The notes: generated by a model not told the origin, from the letters alone. Shown: positions 18,962 to 28,240, numbered from the stretch's first letter. The stretch is 64,000 nt of DNA from Rhodocyclaceae bacterium (GCA_028714035.1 JAQTNA010000011.1:27239-91238); one strand, 5' to 3'. Numbers and translations: made by a program.

Positions 18962-19771
18962 TCAATGGGCGATATCCCAAACCGAGGCTCCCGGTGCTTC
19001 CACCTTGGGCGCCGGGGAAGGCGCCGTACCCGCGGCCACCGGCGCGGCGCCAGGCGTACCCGGTTTCTCGCCGCCGGCCCCTTGAGCCTCGGGCACGACC
19101 GTGACGGAAACGGTCGTCGCCACGGACTCGGCACGGGCGGCCCGAATCAGTTGCGCGATCTCGGTATTGGCGCTGCCTTCCGCCAACTCCAGGGCTGTCT
19201 TGCCGTTTTTGTCCGCGATCTCGGTGTCGGCGTCGGCCTCCAGCAAGACCTTCACCGTTTCCAGGTGACCGTTTCTCGCCGCCAGCATCAGGGGGCTATG
19301 GCCATTGGGCGCCAGGGCATCCACGTCCGCCCCCTTTTCCAACAGGTATTGCACCACCGCCGTCCTGCCTTCAAACGCCGCATAGGCCAGCGGTGTCCAT
19401 CCGGAGGATTCCAGGCTCGCACCCGCCGCCACCAGGCTTTGCACCGCCGACAACTGTCCCCGCAGGGAGGCCAAGAGGAGCGCCGTATCGCCCGCGCTGT
19501 TCTTCCGGTTGAGGCGGGCATGGCGGGCGATGAGCACGGCCATCACCTCCACGCGCCCGTCCCGCGCCGCGAGCATGAGCAGGGTGTTGCCTTCCCGATC
19601 CGACGTATCCGGGTCGGCCCCGAGATCCAGCAAGCGTTCCACGGTCGCCCGGTCGCCACGCTCGCTCGCCTGCATCAGGTCGTCGTAGGTGCCGGCATTG
19701 GAAATTCCGGGGGCCAGGCCGATCAGGCAGGCCACAAGCATGGGCGTGAAACGGCGAAAGAAATTCCTCAT
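18962..19771 (-). CDS. Exported ankyrin-repeat protein
   Basis: The 269-residue protein has a signal peptide (MRNFFRRFTPMLVACLIGLAPGISNA) and about five ankyrin repeats (residues 30-200), for example GNTLLMLAARDGRVEVMAVL and GHSPLMLAARNGHLETVKVL. A Pro/Ala-rich C-terminal tail follows. It is likely a periplasmic protein-binding scaffold. Its ATG overlaps the tatD stop by 4 bp (ATGA), so it ends the mltG-tmk-holB-pilZ-tatD operon. Confidence 0.88.
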   Translation of the reverse strand: MRNFFRRFTPMLVACLIGLAPGISNAGTYDDLMQASERGDRATVERLLDLGADPDTSDREGNTLLMLAARDGRVEVMAVLIARHARLNRKNSAGDTALLLASLRGQLSAVQSLVAAGASLESSGWTPLAYAAFEGRTAVVQYLLEKGADVDALAPNGHSPLMLAARNGHLETVKVLLEADADTEIADKNGKTALELAEGSANTEIAQLIRAARAESVATTVSVTVVPEAQGAGGEKPGTPGAAPVAAGTAPSPAPKVEAPGASVWDIAH

Positions 19772-20559
19772 GCTGCCTCCATCCCGCTCGCCGGAAGGGC
19801 GCTCTTGAACAGCGAAAAGAAATTCGCCGTGGTCGCCTCGGCCACTTCTTCATAGGAGATGCCGCGCAGGCGGGCGATCTCTTCGGCCACATGGCGCACG
19901 AAGGCCGGTTCGTTGGTTCGCCCCCGGTGCGGCGCCGGAGCCAGGTAGGGGGCATCCGTCTCCACCAGCATCCGGGACAGCGGTACGGTCCGGGCGACAG
20001 CCTTCAGGTCCACCGCGTTCTTGAAGGTGACGATGCCGGAGAAGGAGATGAAGAAGCCCATGTCCAGGGCACGCTCCGCCACCGACAGGGACTCGGTGAA
20101 ACAGTGCATCACGCCGCCCGCCTCCCCGGCGCCCTCTTCCATCATCACCCGCAGGGTGTCCTCGGCCGCCGCCCGGGTGTGGACGATGAGCGGCTTGCGG
20201 CAGGCCCGGGCCGCCCGGATATGGGTGCGAAAACGCTCGCGCTGCCATTCCAGGTCGCCTGTCAGCCGGAAATAGTCGAGCCCCGTCTCGCCGATGGCTA
20301 CCACCCGCGGGTGGCCGGCCAGGGACAGCAGCTCTTCCACATCGGGTTCGTGACAATCCGTGTAGTCGGGATGCAAGCCGACGGAGGCAAACAACCGGGG
20401 GTGGGACTCGGCCAGGGCGCGCACCCGGGGAAAGTTTTCCAGGTCCACGCCCACGCACAGGGCATGACCGACGCCCTGTTCCGTCATGCGGGCGAGGAGG
20501 TCGGGCAAATGTTCGGCCAATCCCGGAAAATCCAGGTGGCAATGGGAATCAACCAGCAT
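19768..20559 (-). CDS. tatD: TatD family metal-dependent hydrolase
   Basis: The 263-residue protein carries the TatD metal ligands in MLVDSHCHLDFPGL, the ATGETGLDYFR-like GETGLDYFR, HCFTES and ETDAPYLAPAPHRGRTN. These enzymes are 3'-5' DNA exonucleases or DNases of the amidohydrolase fold. It lies in the middle of the usual betaproteobacterial pilZ-tatD operon and overlaps the ankyrin gene. The symbol is by family; the paralogue type (TatD versus YcfH) is not certain, and the position after holB favours the YcfH type. Confidence 0.9.
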   Translation of the reverse strand: MLVDSHCHLDFPGLAEHLPDLLARMTEQGVGHALCVGVDLENFPRVRALAESHPRLFASVGLHPDYTDCHEPDVEELLSLAGHPRVVAIGETGLDYFRLTGDLEWQRERFRTHIRAARACRKPLIVHTRAAAEDTLRVMMEEGAGEAGGVMHCFTESLSVAERALDMGFFISFSGIVTFKNAVDLKAVARTVPLSRMLVETDAPYLAPAPHRGRTNEPAFVRHVAEEIARLRGISYEEVAEATTANFFSLFKSALPASGMEAA

Positions 20560-20625
20560 GAGAGTATCGCAATGTTTCGGGGATGGAATTCAAACGCTCA
20601 CCCGCCGGCCCCGGGTTCGGCCGGA

Positions 20626-20994
20626 TCAGAGCGTATGGGTGGGGCGGATCGAGTTGAGGTGGCCGGCCAGCACGCCTTCGATCTTGCGCTTGGCCGCCAT
20701 GCCGCTCTCGTCGTTGCCGAAGTGCACCCCTATGCCCTGGGTCTTGTTGCCCTGGGAGTCGGCCGGAGTGACCCATACCACCTTGCCTGCGATGGGCAGC
20801 TTGCCCGGCTCGTCCATGAGGGAAAGCAGCATGAACACTTCGTCCCCCAGGGAATAGGCGCGGGCCGTGGGCACGAAGATGCCGCCATTCTTGAGGAAAG
20901 GCATATAGGCCGCGTAGAGGGCGGACTTGGAATTGATGTTGAGCGACAGAACACTCGGCCGTGCGATATTCTGAAGCTTGGTCGTATCGTTCAT
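20626..20994 (-). CDS. PilZ domain protein
   Basis: The 122-residue single-domain protein has the family pattern RPSVLSLNINSKSALYAAYMPF, then GGIFVPTARAYSLGDEVFMLL and GKVVWVTPADSQGNKTQGIGVHF. The RxxxR c-di-GMP motif is not obvious. This matches the type IV pilus PilZ orthologues that do not bind c-di-GMP. It sits between holB and tatD, the standard operon position. Confidence 0.85.
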   Translation of the reverse strand: MNDTTKLQNIARPSVLSLNINSKSALYAAYMPFLKNGGIFVPTARAYSLGDEVFMLLSLMDEPGKLPIAGKVVWVTPADSQGNKTQGIGVHFGNDESGMAAKRKIEGVLAGHLNSIRPTHTL

Positions 20995-21022
20995 GGATCA
21001 AACGTCTCGTGGGTGCCGGAGT

Positions 21023-22219
21023 TCAGGCCGTGCCTTGAGCAAACACCCGCCCATACCGCAGCAACATGTCTTCAAGAAACAGCCGGGCATTGAGCGGGTG
21101 GCGCGCCACCGCCCGCGCGCGCTGCAAATCATTGTAGCAGGCAAAGAGCGCGGCCAAGGAGGACTTTTGCGCCAGGGCCGAGAGCCCTTGCGCCTCATGC
21201 GGATGAAATATCGGCGGCGCGCCCGCGGCGACCCGGGCCAGGTCCAGCACCCATTTCTGCAGCCAGTCCACCAGAACCGGCATGTCCAGATCCGCCTCCA
21301 CGCCCTTGACCTGTTTCTGCCAGCCTTCCAGTTCCCCGGCCAGCCGCACCATGTCCTGCCGCAGGGGATCGGCGACGGCAGCCAGAAAGCGCTTGCGCCG
21401 TTCCGGCAGCTTGCCTGCCGCCAGCTTCTGCGCCGCCAGGGGCATGCCTCCGGCCAGGGCCAGCAATTCGTCCGCCCCGGTCAATTTCTCCTGTCTCAGC
21501 CAGGCCCGCGCCGCCTCCAGCGTAGGCTTGCCGAAATGTAACTGGCGGCAGCGGCTCTTCACCGTCGGCAACAACTGGTTCAGCTTGCCGCTTACCAGCA
21601 GGAAGAGGCTGCCGGCGATGGGTTCCTCCAGCAGCTTGAGCAAGCCATTGGCGGTATGCACGTTCATCGCTTCGGCCGGGCGCAGGATGACGATGCGCAA
21701 GCCCTGGCGGTGGGTTCCGACCACCATGAAGTCCGCCAGTTCCCGAACCTGGTCAATCCGGATCTGGGTACTGCGCTTCTTCTTGTCGGCCTTCTCTTCG
21801 CCTGCCTCGCCCGAGCCGTCGCCCCCCGGCTCCGCCTCGGCCGGTTCGTCCTCGCTCTCCGGCTGAACCAGACGGAAATCCGGATGGTTGCCCAGGGCGA
21901 ACCAATTGCACGCCTGGCACTCGCCACAGGCGAAGGCGCTACCCTGGGCCGTCTCGCAGAGAAGCCGCGCCGCCAGGGTTTCGGCGAAGAGCGACTTGCC
22001 GCTCCCTTCCGGTCCGTGCAGCAACAGGGCGTGCGGCAGGTGATCCAGGTCCGACAACAGCCGGTTCCAGATTTCCTTTTGCCAGGGGTAGAGGGGTTCA
22101 TTTCCGTCAAAGTCGCGTAGCGACTCACGAAGCTCCCCTCGCCCCTTGAGGGAGAGGGGCTGGGGGTGAGGGGGTGACGCTCCGCGGCTTTCACTCATGG
22201 GGACGGGTCTTTCGATCAT
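21023..22219 (-). CDS. holB: DNA polymerase III subunit delta'
   Basis: The 398-residue clamp-loader subunit has LLLHGPEGSGKSLFAETLA (P-loop), a Cys cluster for zinc (CETAQGSAFACGECQACNW), and HTANGLLKLLEEP. The conserved start YPWQKEIWNRL lies only at about residue 43. The preceding residues are encoded by an inserted C-rich repeat (22104-22180) that stays in frame, and no alternative ATG, GTG or TTG exists between repeat and core. An acidic/Lys insert (residues about 122-150) is also unusual. It starts 12 bp after the tmk stop. Confidence 0.9.
   Translation of the reverse strand: MIERPVPMSESRGASPPHPQPLSLKGRGELRESLRDFDGNEPLYPWQKEIWNRLLSDLDHLPHALLLHGPEGSGKSLFAETLAARLLCETAQGSAFACGECQACNWFALGNHPDFRLVQPESEDEPAEAEPGGDGSGEAGEEKADKKKRSTQIRIDQVRELADFMVVGTHRQGLRIVILRPAEAMNVHTANGLLKLLEEPIAGSLFLLVSGKLNQLLPTVKSRCRQLHFGKPTLEAARAWLRQEKLTGADELLALAGGMPLAAQKLAAGKLPERRKRFLAAVADPLRQDMVRLAGELEGWQKQVKGVEADLDMPVLVDWLQKWVLDLARVAAGAPPIFHPHEAQGLSALAQKSSLAALFACYNDLQRARAVARHPLNARLFLEDMLLRYGRVFAQGTA
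22104..22180. repeat. C-rich hairpin repeat inserted in frame in holB
   Basis: The stretch runs from CCGTCAAAGTCGCGTAGCGA through AGCTCCCCTCGCCCCTTGAG to a G-rich GGCTGGGGGTGAGGGGG. AGTCGCGTAGCGACT forms a hairpin at one end. It resembles the traU insert (33931-34017) and the element near 4100. It encodes about 25 residues of the HolB N-terminus without a stop. Confidence 0.75.
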
Positions 22220-22231
22220 GAATGGTTGGCA

Positions 22232-22840
22232 TCACAGGTCGGCGACGATGCGTTCCAGCTGTACTCGAACCTCTTCCGGAGCGCGCCCCGCGTCTATCAA
22301 CCTGACCCGGCCCGGGTCCAGGGCGGCCCGCTCCAGATAGGCGGCGCGCACGGCGGCGAAGAATTCCGCCGGTTCCCGCTCGAACCGGTCGGGGGCGTTG
22401 CCCGTGCCGGCGAGCCGCTGGGCCGCGATGGCCGGATCCAGATCGAAGACCAGGGTCAGATCCGGCTGGAACCCGCCATGCACCCACTCTTCCAGCGCCA
22501 GGAGCTTGTCCCGGGAGAGCCCCCGCCCCCCGCCCTGGTAGGCGTAGGTGGCGTCGGAGAAGCGGTCGGACACGACCCATTCGCCCCTTGCCAGGGCCGG
22601 CCGTATGAGCTTGTCCAGATGCTCGCGCCGGGCCGCGAACATGAGCAGGGCCTCCGTCTCCAGGTGCATGGGCTCGGAGAGCAGCAGCTCCCGCAATTTT
22701 TCTCCCAGGGGCGTGCCGCCCGGCTCCCGGGTCGCCACCACGGGGTGCCCCGCGGAACGCAGGAATGCCAGCAGCCAGGCGATATGGGTGCTCTTGCCCG
22801 CCCCGTCTATGCCCTCGAACGTGATGAACTTGCCGGCCAT
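22232..22840 (-). CDS. tmk: Thymidylate kinase
   Basis: The 202-residue protein starts [20 protein letters not shown], the dTMP kinase P-loop. It has [16 protein letters not shown] (the DRx/EPGGT loop) and the lid-region [17 protein letters not shown]. It phosphorylates dTMP to dTDP. It lies 1 bp from the mltG stop, in the standard mltG-tmk-holB order. Confidence 0.95.
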   Translation of the reverse strand: MAGKFITFEGIDGAGKSTHIAWLLAFLRSAGHPVVATREPGGTPLGEKLRELLLSEPMHLETEALLMFAARREHLDKLIRPALARGEWVVSDRFSDATYAYQGGGRGLSRDKLLALEEWVHGGFQPDLTLVFDLDPAIAAQRLAGTGNAPDRFEREPAEFFAAVRAAYLERAALDPGRVRLIDAGRAPEEVRVQLERIVADL

Positions 22841-22841
22841 G

Positions 22842-23837
22842 TTATTTTTTCCTTATGTAGCGGGCCACGGCCCGGTTATGGCTGTCCAGATCCGGCGAGA
22901 ACTGGCTGCTACCGTCGCCCCGGGCGACGAAGTAGAGATAGGGCGTGCTATCGGGATGCAGCGCCGCGTGCAGGGCGGCCCTGCCCGGCAGGGCGATGGG
23001 ACCGGGCGGCAGGCCGGGACGGGTATAGGTATTGAAGGCGGTGTCCCGCTGCAAGTCCCTCCTGTGCAGGTTGCCATCATATTTCTCCCCCAGCCCGTAG
23101 ATCACCGTCGGATCGGTTTGCAACGGCATGGAGAGGCGCAGACGATTCGTAAACACCGAGGCCACCTTGCCCCGGTCCGCCGCCAGGCCGGTCTCCTTCT
23201 CCACGATCGAGGCCAAGATCAGGGCTTCGTAAGGGTTCCTGCACGGCGTTCCGGTATCCCGGGCCGCCCACTCCGCCTGCAAGTGACGCTGCATGGCCCG
23301 GTAGGCGCGGGCCAACACCTCCAGGTCGCTGCCATGCTTGGGGAAGAGATAGGTGTCCGGGAACAGCAGCCCCTCCAGGAAGGGCTCAGACGCCCCCAGT
23401 TTTTGCAGGATTTCCTGGTCGGAGAGCGACTGGCTGTCGTGGCGCAAGTCCGGGTTGGCATCCAGGGCGGCCCGCACCTGGCGCAGGTTCCAGCCCTCGA
23501 TCAGGCTCACGTCGCCCTGGCTGACATCGCCCCGGGTCAGCTTGGATAGCAGCGCCAGGGGCGTGAGACCGGCCTCGACCTCGTAGCTGCCGGCCTTGAT
23601 CGCCCCCGCCTTGCCCAGGACTCGGGCCAGCAGGGTGAATTGCCAGGGCGAGAAACCGACGCCGGACTGGGCCAGGTTGCGGGAGACCTGGCGCAGCCCC
23701 AGTCCGGGTTCCAGGTTTACATCCAGGGGCGACGCGGAAAGCGATACGGGCGCGGTGGCAAACCAGACGAGCCAGGCGGCCAGGCCCAGGCCGGCCATGG
23801 CGGCAAGAAGGAATAGGCGTTTCAGGAGTCGGAACAT
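22842..23837 (-). CDS. mltG: Endolytic transglycosylase MltG
   Basis: The 331-residue protein has one N-terminal membrane helix (about 8-28) and the YceG/MltG domain. The catalytic Glu is in [12 protein letters not shown] (about residue 218), and [14 protein letters not shown] and [11 protein letters not shown] are present. It cleaves nascent glycan strands at the outer face of the inner membrane. It is the first gene of the minus-strand operon running down to 18962. Confidence 0.94.
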   Translation of the reverse strand: MFRLLKRLFLLAAMAGLGLAAWLVWFATAPVSLSASPLDVNLEPGLGLRQVSRNLAQSGVGFSPWQFTLLARVLGKAGAIKAGSYEVEAGLTPLALLSKLTRGDVSQGDVSLIEGWNLRQVRAALDANPDLRHDSQSLSDQEILQKLGASEPFLEGLLFPDTYLFPKHGSDLEVLARAYRAMQRHLQAEWAARDTGTPCRNPYEALILASIVEKETGLAADRGKVASVFTNRLRLSMPLQTDPTVIYGLGEKYDGNLHRRDLQRDTAFNTYTRPGLPPGPIALPGRAALHAALHPDSTPYLYFVARGDGSSQFSPDLDSHNRAVARYIRKK

Positions 23838-23867
23838 GAAAGTCGGCGCTGGAAGCGGCGGCGGGGC

Positions 23868-23898
23868 TTGAACCGGAGGCGGCAGGGCGCCATATAAT
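23868..23898 (+). promoter_or_regulatory. Candidate sigma-70 promoter of ygfZ
   Basis: A perfect -10 TATAAT is at 23893-23898. A TTGAAC at 23868-23873 gives a long 19-bp spacer, so the -35 is uncertain. It lies 33 bp before the ygfZ ATG, in the divergent gap with mltG. Confidence 0.5.
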
Positions 23899-23930
23899 AG
23901 CCGACTTCAACCCCTATCCGAGAGAACAAG

Positions 23931-24965
23931 ATGAACCCCGACTGGCTTGCCCTATTGCAGCAGAGCGGCGCCCAAATTGACGAACATGGCGCGGATGTGC
24001 AGGATTTCGGCAACCCCCTGGAGGAACTCCGGGCGGCGCGGGACGCAACCGTGATCGCGCCGCTCACCCACCTGGGCCTGATCCGGATAGCCGGCGACGA
24101 TGCGGTGGACTACCTGCAGAATCTCACCAGCAACGACGTGAAGAAGCTGCCGGCCGACCAGGCGGAATTCAACAGCCTGAACAGCGCCAAGGGCCGCATG
24201 GTAGCCAGCCTGCTCACCTGGCGCGACGACAGCGATCTCATGCTCCTGCTTTCCCGGGATCTACAGGCTCCGGTCCAGAAAAAACTGACGATGTACATCC
24301 TGCGCTCCAAGGTGAAGCTGACGGATGCCAGTGGCGAGCAACGCCTCCTGGGCCTGGCGGGCAGTCAGGCCGCAGCCCTGCTGGAGGGGGCCGGACTGCC
24401 GGTTCCCGCGGCCGACATGGGCATCACCCGCATGTCCGGTGGCAGCGTCATCCGCCTCTCGGCACAGCGCTTCATGCTGGTGGTAGACGCGGCGTCCACG
24501 CCGGCGCTCTGGCAGACCCTGTCGGCGGGGGCTCGCCCCGTGGGCACGGCAGCCTGGCGCTGGCTGGACATCCAGGCCGGCATCCCCCGGGTGAGCCTGC
24601 CCACCCAGGAGCAATTCGTGCCGCAGATGATCAATTTCGATGCCCTGGGCGGCCTCTCCTTCACCAAGGGCTGCTATCCGGGGCAGGAAGTGGTGGCGCG
24701 CACCCGTTACCTGGGCAAGATCAAGCGCCGCATGTTCCTGGCCCATGCCGACATCTGCCCGCCCGCCGGGACCGCCCTCTTCGCCCCGTCCACCTTGGAG
24801 CAGGCCTGCGGCAACGTGGTGGATGCGGTGGCCGCGCCCGATGGCGGGTTTGATCTCCTGGCGGTGATCCAGATCCCCTGCGTCGAGGCCGGCGCCGTGC
24901 ACCTGGGCGCCCTGGACGGTCCCACCGTGCAGATACGCACCCTGCCCTACTCGCTGCCGGAGTGA
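23931..24965 (+). CDS. ygfZ: Folate-binding Fe-S cluster assembly protein YgfZ
   Basis: The 344-residue protein is of the GcvT-like YgfZ/CAF17 family. The diagnostic motif is GLSFTKGCYPGQEVVARTRYLG (K-G-C-Y-x-G-Q-E) at about residues 240-261. It supports maturation of some 4Fe-4S proteins using tetrahydrofolate. It is transcribed divergently from mltG, a common arrangement. Confidence 0.92.
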   Translation: MNPDWLALLQQSGAQIDEHGADVQDFGNPLEELRAARDATVIAPLTHLGLIRIAGDDAVDYLQNLTSNDVKKLPADQAEFNSLNSAKGRMVASLLTWRDDSDLMLLLSRDLQAPVQKKLTMYILRSKVKLTDASGEQRLLGLAGSQAAALLEGAGLPVPAADMGITRMSGGSVIRLSAQRFMLVVDAASTPALWQTLSAGARPVGTAAWRWLDIQAGIPRVSLPTQEQFVPQMINFDALGGLSFTKGCYPGQEVVARTRYLGKIKRRMFLAHADICPPAGTALFAPSTLEQACGNVVDAVAAPDGGFDLLAVIQIPCVEAGAVHLGALDGPTVQIRTLPYSLPE

Positions 24966-24966
24966 T

Positions 24967-25063
24967 CAGTTGTCAGGTGACAGTTGTCAGTTGTCAGAAA
25001 AATTTGCGCGCGCAAAGCGCGCGGTGACTGCACTGATAACTGACCACTGACCACTGACAACTG
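24967..25063. repeat. CAGTTGTCA-type array with inverted arms
   Basis: The left arm (24967-24997) has tandem CAGTTGTCA-like units. The right arm (about 25032-25063) has the inverse, ACTGACCACTGACCACTGAC and on. Between them lies the palindrome TTTGCGCGCGCAAA. It starts 1 bp after the ygfZ stop and runs into the next ATG at 25064, leaving that gene without a Shine-Dalgarno. Confidence 0.85.
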
Positions 25064-25828
25064 ATGTGCCTCATCCTCCTCGCCTGGCGCGCCCACCCCG
25101 ACTTCCCCCTGGTGGTGGCGGCCAACCGGGACGAGTTCTTCGCCCGGCCCACGGCCGCCGCCGATTTCTGGGCGGACCGGCCGGAGATACTCGCGGGGCG
25201 CGACCTGGAGGGTGGCGGCACCTGGCTGGGCATCAGCCGCGGCGGGCGTTTCGCCGGGCTTACCAACTACCGCGATCCGGCAAGCCAGCGGCAGGGCACC
25301 CCCTCCCGCGGCGCCCTGGTGGCCGATTTCCTGGACGGCGCGTCGTCCCCCGCCGTTTACCAAACGCACCTGACCGACAGGGGCGCGGCCTACAACGGCT
25401 ACAACCTGATCTTCGGCAACGGCGATGAGTTGTACTACCAGTCCAACCAGGGACCGGGCGGCCCCCTGCTCCCCGGCGTCTATGGCCTGTCCAACCATCT
25501 GCTGGACACACCCTGGCCCAAGGTGGCCCTGGGCAAGTCGCGCCTGGCCTCGGCCCTGTCCCGGCTGCCGGACGATGCCGGCCTGCTGCAACTCCTGCGG
25601 GACGACGCCCTGGCCGAGGACCACCTGCTGCCCCGCACCGGCGTCAGCCTGGATTGGGAGCGCCTCCTGTCCGCCGCCTTCGTCCGCTCTCCCAGCTACG
25701 GTACCCGCTCTTCCTCCGTGATCGTCGCCGACAAGGAAGGAAGAGTCGCCTTCGAGGAGGTGAGCTATGGCAAGGAAGGCGAGGAAACCGGGCGTGAACG
25801 GTTCAGGTTCTGGCAACGCCGGACCTGA
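25064..25828 (+). CDS. NRDE (TANGO2-like) family protein
   Basis: The 254-residue protein begins MCLILLAWRAHPDFPLVVAA followed by NRDEFFARP, the defining NRDE motif with a Cys2 that could be an N-terminal nucleophile after Met removal. Other family pieces are DLEGGGTWLGISRGGRFAGL and YGLSNHLLDTPWPKV. Animal TANGO2 is linked to heme or acyl-CoA handling; the bacterial function is unclear. Confidence 0.88.
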   Translation: MCLILLAWRAHPDFPLVVAANRDEFFARPTAAADFWADRPEILAGRDLEGGGTWLGISRGGRFAGLTNYRDPASQRQGTPSRGALVADFLDGASSPAVYQTHLTDRGAAYNGYNLIFGNGDELYYQSNQGPGGPLLPGVYGLSNHLLDTPWPKVALGKSRLASALSRLPDDAGLLQLLRDDALAEDHLLPRTGVSLDWERLLSAAFVRSPSYGTRSSSVIVADKEGRVAFEEVSYGKEGEETGRERFRFWQRRT

Positions 25829-25831
25829 TTA

Positions 25832-25988
25832 GTGCCGATCTTCATCTGAATATATTTCAAGGCACTTCCAGCAATTCTGGTTCCCCGTGGGTCGGGCTTC
25901 AGCCCGACAGTAGCGGCTACGGTGCGCCTGTCGGACTGAAGCCCGACCCACAAGATCCCGCAATTATTCCCTTGCTGAAGATCAGCAC
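25832..25988. repeat. Dispersed 157-bp element with paired REP palindromes, copy 2
   Basis: The ends are a 13-bp inverted repeat, GTGCCGATCTTCA and TGAAGATCAGCAC, with one mismatch. Inside are inverted GTGGGTCGGGCTTCAGCCC-type REP arms around GTAGCGGCTAC, as in copy 1 at 1572-1718, with the same 147-bp spacing between the GATCTTCA and AAGATC boundaries. It fills the gap between two convergent genes and may act as a terminator. Confidence 0.88.
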
Positions 25989-26012
25989 CGATCAGGAGAC
26001 CGGATGGCCCAG

Positions 26013-26494
26013 CTACGCCAGGATATCCACCAGGGTTCCCGCCGGCACGAGATCGAAGAGCTCCAGGATGTCCTGGTTCCTCATGCGTATGCAGCCGTGG
26101 GAACGGGGTTCGCCCATGGGTTCGGTATCGGCGGTGCCGTGGATATAGATGTAGCGACGCATGGTATCCACCGACCCCAGGCGGTTGCGGCCCGGCTCAC
26201 AACCGGAGAGCCAGAGTATGCGGGTGAGTATCCAGTCCTTGCCCGGGTGAGCCGATGCGAGTTGCGGCGACCAGATCTCGCCGGTGGGCCGGCGCCCCTT
26301 GAACACCGCTCCAAGCGGAGCCCCGGCACCGATACGAGCGCGGACCACGTGCCGTCCGCGCGGTGTCTGGAAACTACCGCTCGACTCGCCGCCGCCCTTG
26401 AGGGCGGTGGACACGGCATAACGCCGCAGCACCCGACCCTCCCCGTCCCGCAACTCCAGGCTCTGTTCGGACAGGGAGATGCGCAGGCTGACCA

Positions 26495-26495
<1 letters not shown>
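26013..26495 (-). CDS. L,D-transpeptidase (YkuD domain)
   Basis: The start MVSLRISLSEQSLELRDGEG at 26495 gives 160 residues; the ATG overlaps the tadA stop as TGATG. The catalytic motif IYIHGTADTEPMGEPRSHGC followed by IRM carries the nucleophilic Cys (SHGCIRM). No signal peptide or peptidoglycan-binding domain is seen, so export or a cytoplasmic role is unclear. Family members cross-link or edit peptidoglycan. Confidence 0.88.
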
Positions 26496-26968
<473 letters not shown>

Positions 26969-27006
26969 TCAGGGCTGGCGACGAGCGGTGCGGAACACAC
27001 CGGCTC

Positions 27007-27426
27007 TCAGTGAAGATCCTTTTTCAAGGGCACGGACAAGGGCAGCACCGGAATCCCTTCTTCCAGCAACTCGGCCGTATCCCCCAGGGTCGCCACGCCA
27101 CGGATACTGCGCAGCGGCGCCTCCATGTAATGTATGCGCCGGGCCTCCTGGGCGAAAGCCTCGCCCACGTCCTCGCTGTCTTCCATGACCTGGCGCAGGC
27201 CCTCCAGCAGCCTTTCCAGGTCGCCGTCCTGCCCCACTTCGGATCGCGGCGCCTGGGCGCTCGCCCGACGCAGATGGGGACTGGACGGAGCGCGGGTGAC
27301 GTGGTGATCGCCACAAACCGGACAGGTGACCTGTCCCTGGTCGGACTGGCGATCGAACGCTTCCCCGGATGCGAACCATCCTTCGAAAGTGTGCTTCTTG
27401 GCACAAGTCAGGTTATAGACGATCAT
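27007..27426 (-). CDS. DUF1178 family protein
   Basis: The 139-residue protein starts MIVYNLTCAKKHTFEGWFAS at 27426; a longer frame reaches 27462. It has the family's paired Cys: C in LTCAKKH and CPVCGDH, likely a zinc site. The C-terminal part EAFAQEARRIHYMEAPLRSI is conserved in the family. Function is unknown. It is the last chromosomal gene before the att site; the longer start would reach within 7 bp of that site. Confidence 0.85.
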   Translation of the reverse strand: MIVYNLTCAKKHTFEGWFASGEAFDRQSDQGQVTCPVCGDHHVTRAPSSPHLRRASAQAPRSEVGQDGDLERLLEGLRQVMEDSEDVGEAFAQEARRIHYMEAPLRSIRGVATLGDTAELLEEGIPVLPLSVPLKKDLH

Positions 27427-27468
27427 GGAAAAAGCTCGGTTCGCTAAGAAATGATTCGACAATCTGCC

Positions 27469-27496
27469 TGGTGCCCGGAACCGGAATCGAACCGGT
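27469..27496 (-). other. tRNA 3' end fragment (probably tRNA-Leu): ICE attachment site
   Basis: Read on the minus strand this is a T-arm (ACCGG, loop TTCGATT, CCGGT), then the 3' acceptor strand and CCA (TCCGGGCACCA). Beyond it, at 27497 and higher, the sequence is AT-rich and no D-arm or anticodon arm can be drawn, so the tRNA is not complete here. Only the 3' end remains, as expected at the end of an element integrated into a tRNA; the intact copy should lie at the far end. CCGGGCACCA is typical of some leucine tRNAs. Confidence 0.7.
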
Positions 27497-27674
27497 TTAA
27501 CTGGTATATATTATTGTTTTTACACGGTTTAACCACGCGCCCGGTACGCACTACGGTACGTCATGGCGTTTGTGTCACCAAATGGAACGGGTTTGGTTCC
27601 GGATTGTACCGCGTTCACCATCAACCTTTCTCAATCGCAACGGTGCGCAGGGTGCCGCCTCACCAGTTCGCGCG

Positions 27675-28127
27675 TCAGCCGAACGACGTCTGCCACTCAC
27701 GATACTGGTACGCAAGGCCGGCGCCGAGCACAGCGTAGAAGATAAGCGATGGGATCGCCACGCGCATATCCGCTGAGGAGGGGATTGAGGCCCTAAGCAG
27801 TACCGCCGCGAGGTATCCGAACACCGTCCACATAACGAAATCCGCCCTGACCCATGCACCCATCGCAGTTAGAAAGGCCAGCCCGGCGAGCGGTGCAAGC
27901 AGAAGGGGCGCAAGCGCGACAAACGCGCCATTCCAGAAGCCCAGAAAGGAAAACCCGGCTTCCCCCAGGACAAACCTCCCGCCCTCGCGCCTTGGCCAGA
28001 GGGTGATTGATCGTGGCCTGGCCAGGGTCAGCAATCCGACGGACCAATGTGCCAGTTCGTGCAGCATGGTGCCGGGGACCCCCAGAATCGCGGTGATCGG
28101 AAGCCACTTGCTGAAACGCGCGAACAT
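27675..28127 (-). CDS. Membrane protein with HELAH motif (M50-like)
   Basis: The start MFARFSKWLPITAILGVPGT at 28127 gives 150 residues; the frame extends to 28172. TMLHELAHWSVGLLTLA places a HExxH metallopeptidase-type motif in the first hydrophobic segment. Two or three more membrane helices follow. It could be a site-2-like protease or an inactive relative; the usual downstream DG or NxxPxxxLDG motif is not evident. It is the first gene inside the element after the att site. Confidence 0.55.
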   Translation of the reverse strand: MFARFSKWLPITAILGVPGTMLHELAHWSVGLLTLARPRSITLWPRREGGRFVLGEAGFSFLGFWNGAFVALAPLLLAPLAGLAFLTAMGAWVRADFVMWTVFGYLAAVLLRASIPSSADMRVAIPSLIFYAVLGAGLAYQYREWQTSFG

Positions 28128-28240
28128 CCACACCTGCGCGCGAAACAAGCCACTACCGCTGGCCGGAAACACTGTTGCTGAACAATCTGCTCAAGAGCCG
28201 CCACCAGAAAAGCTGACTCCGATCTGAACCAGTGAAGCTT

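Noticed and set aside
27469..27545. Complete tRNA gene
   Set aside because: Only T-arm and 3' acceptor strand can be drawn; no D-arm or anticodon arm follows in the AT-rich sequence.
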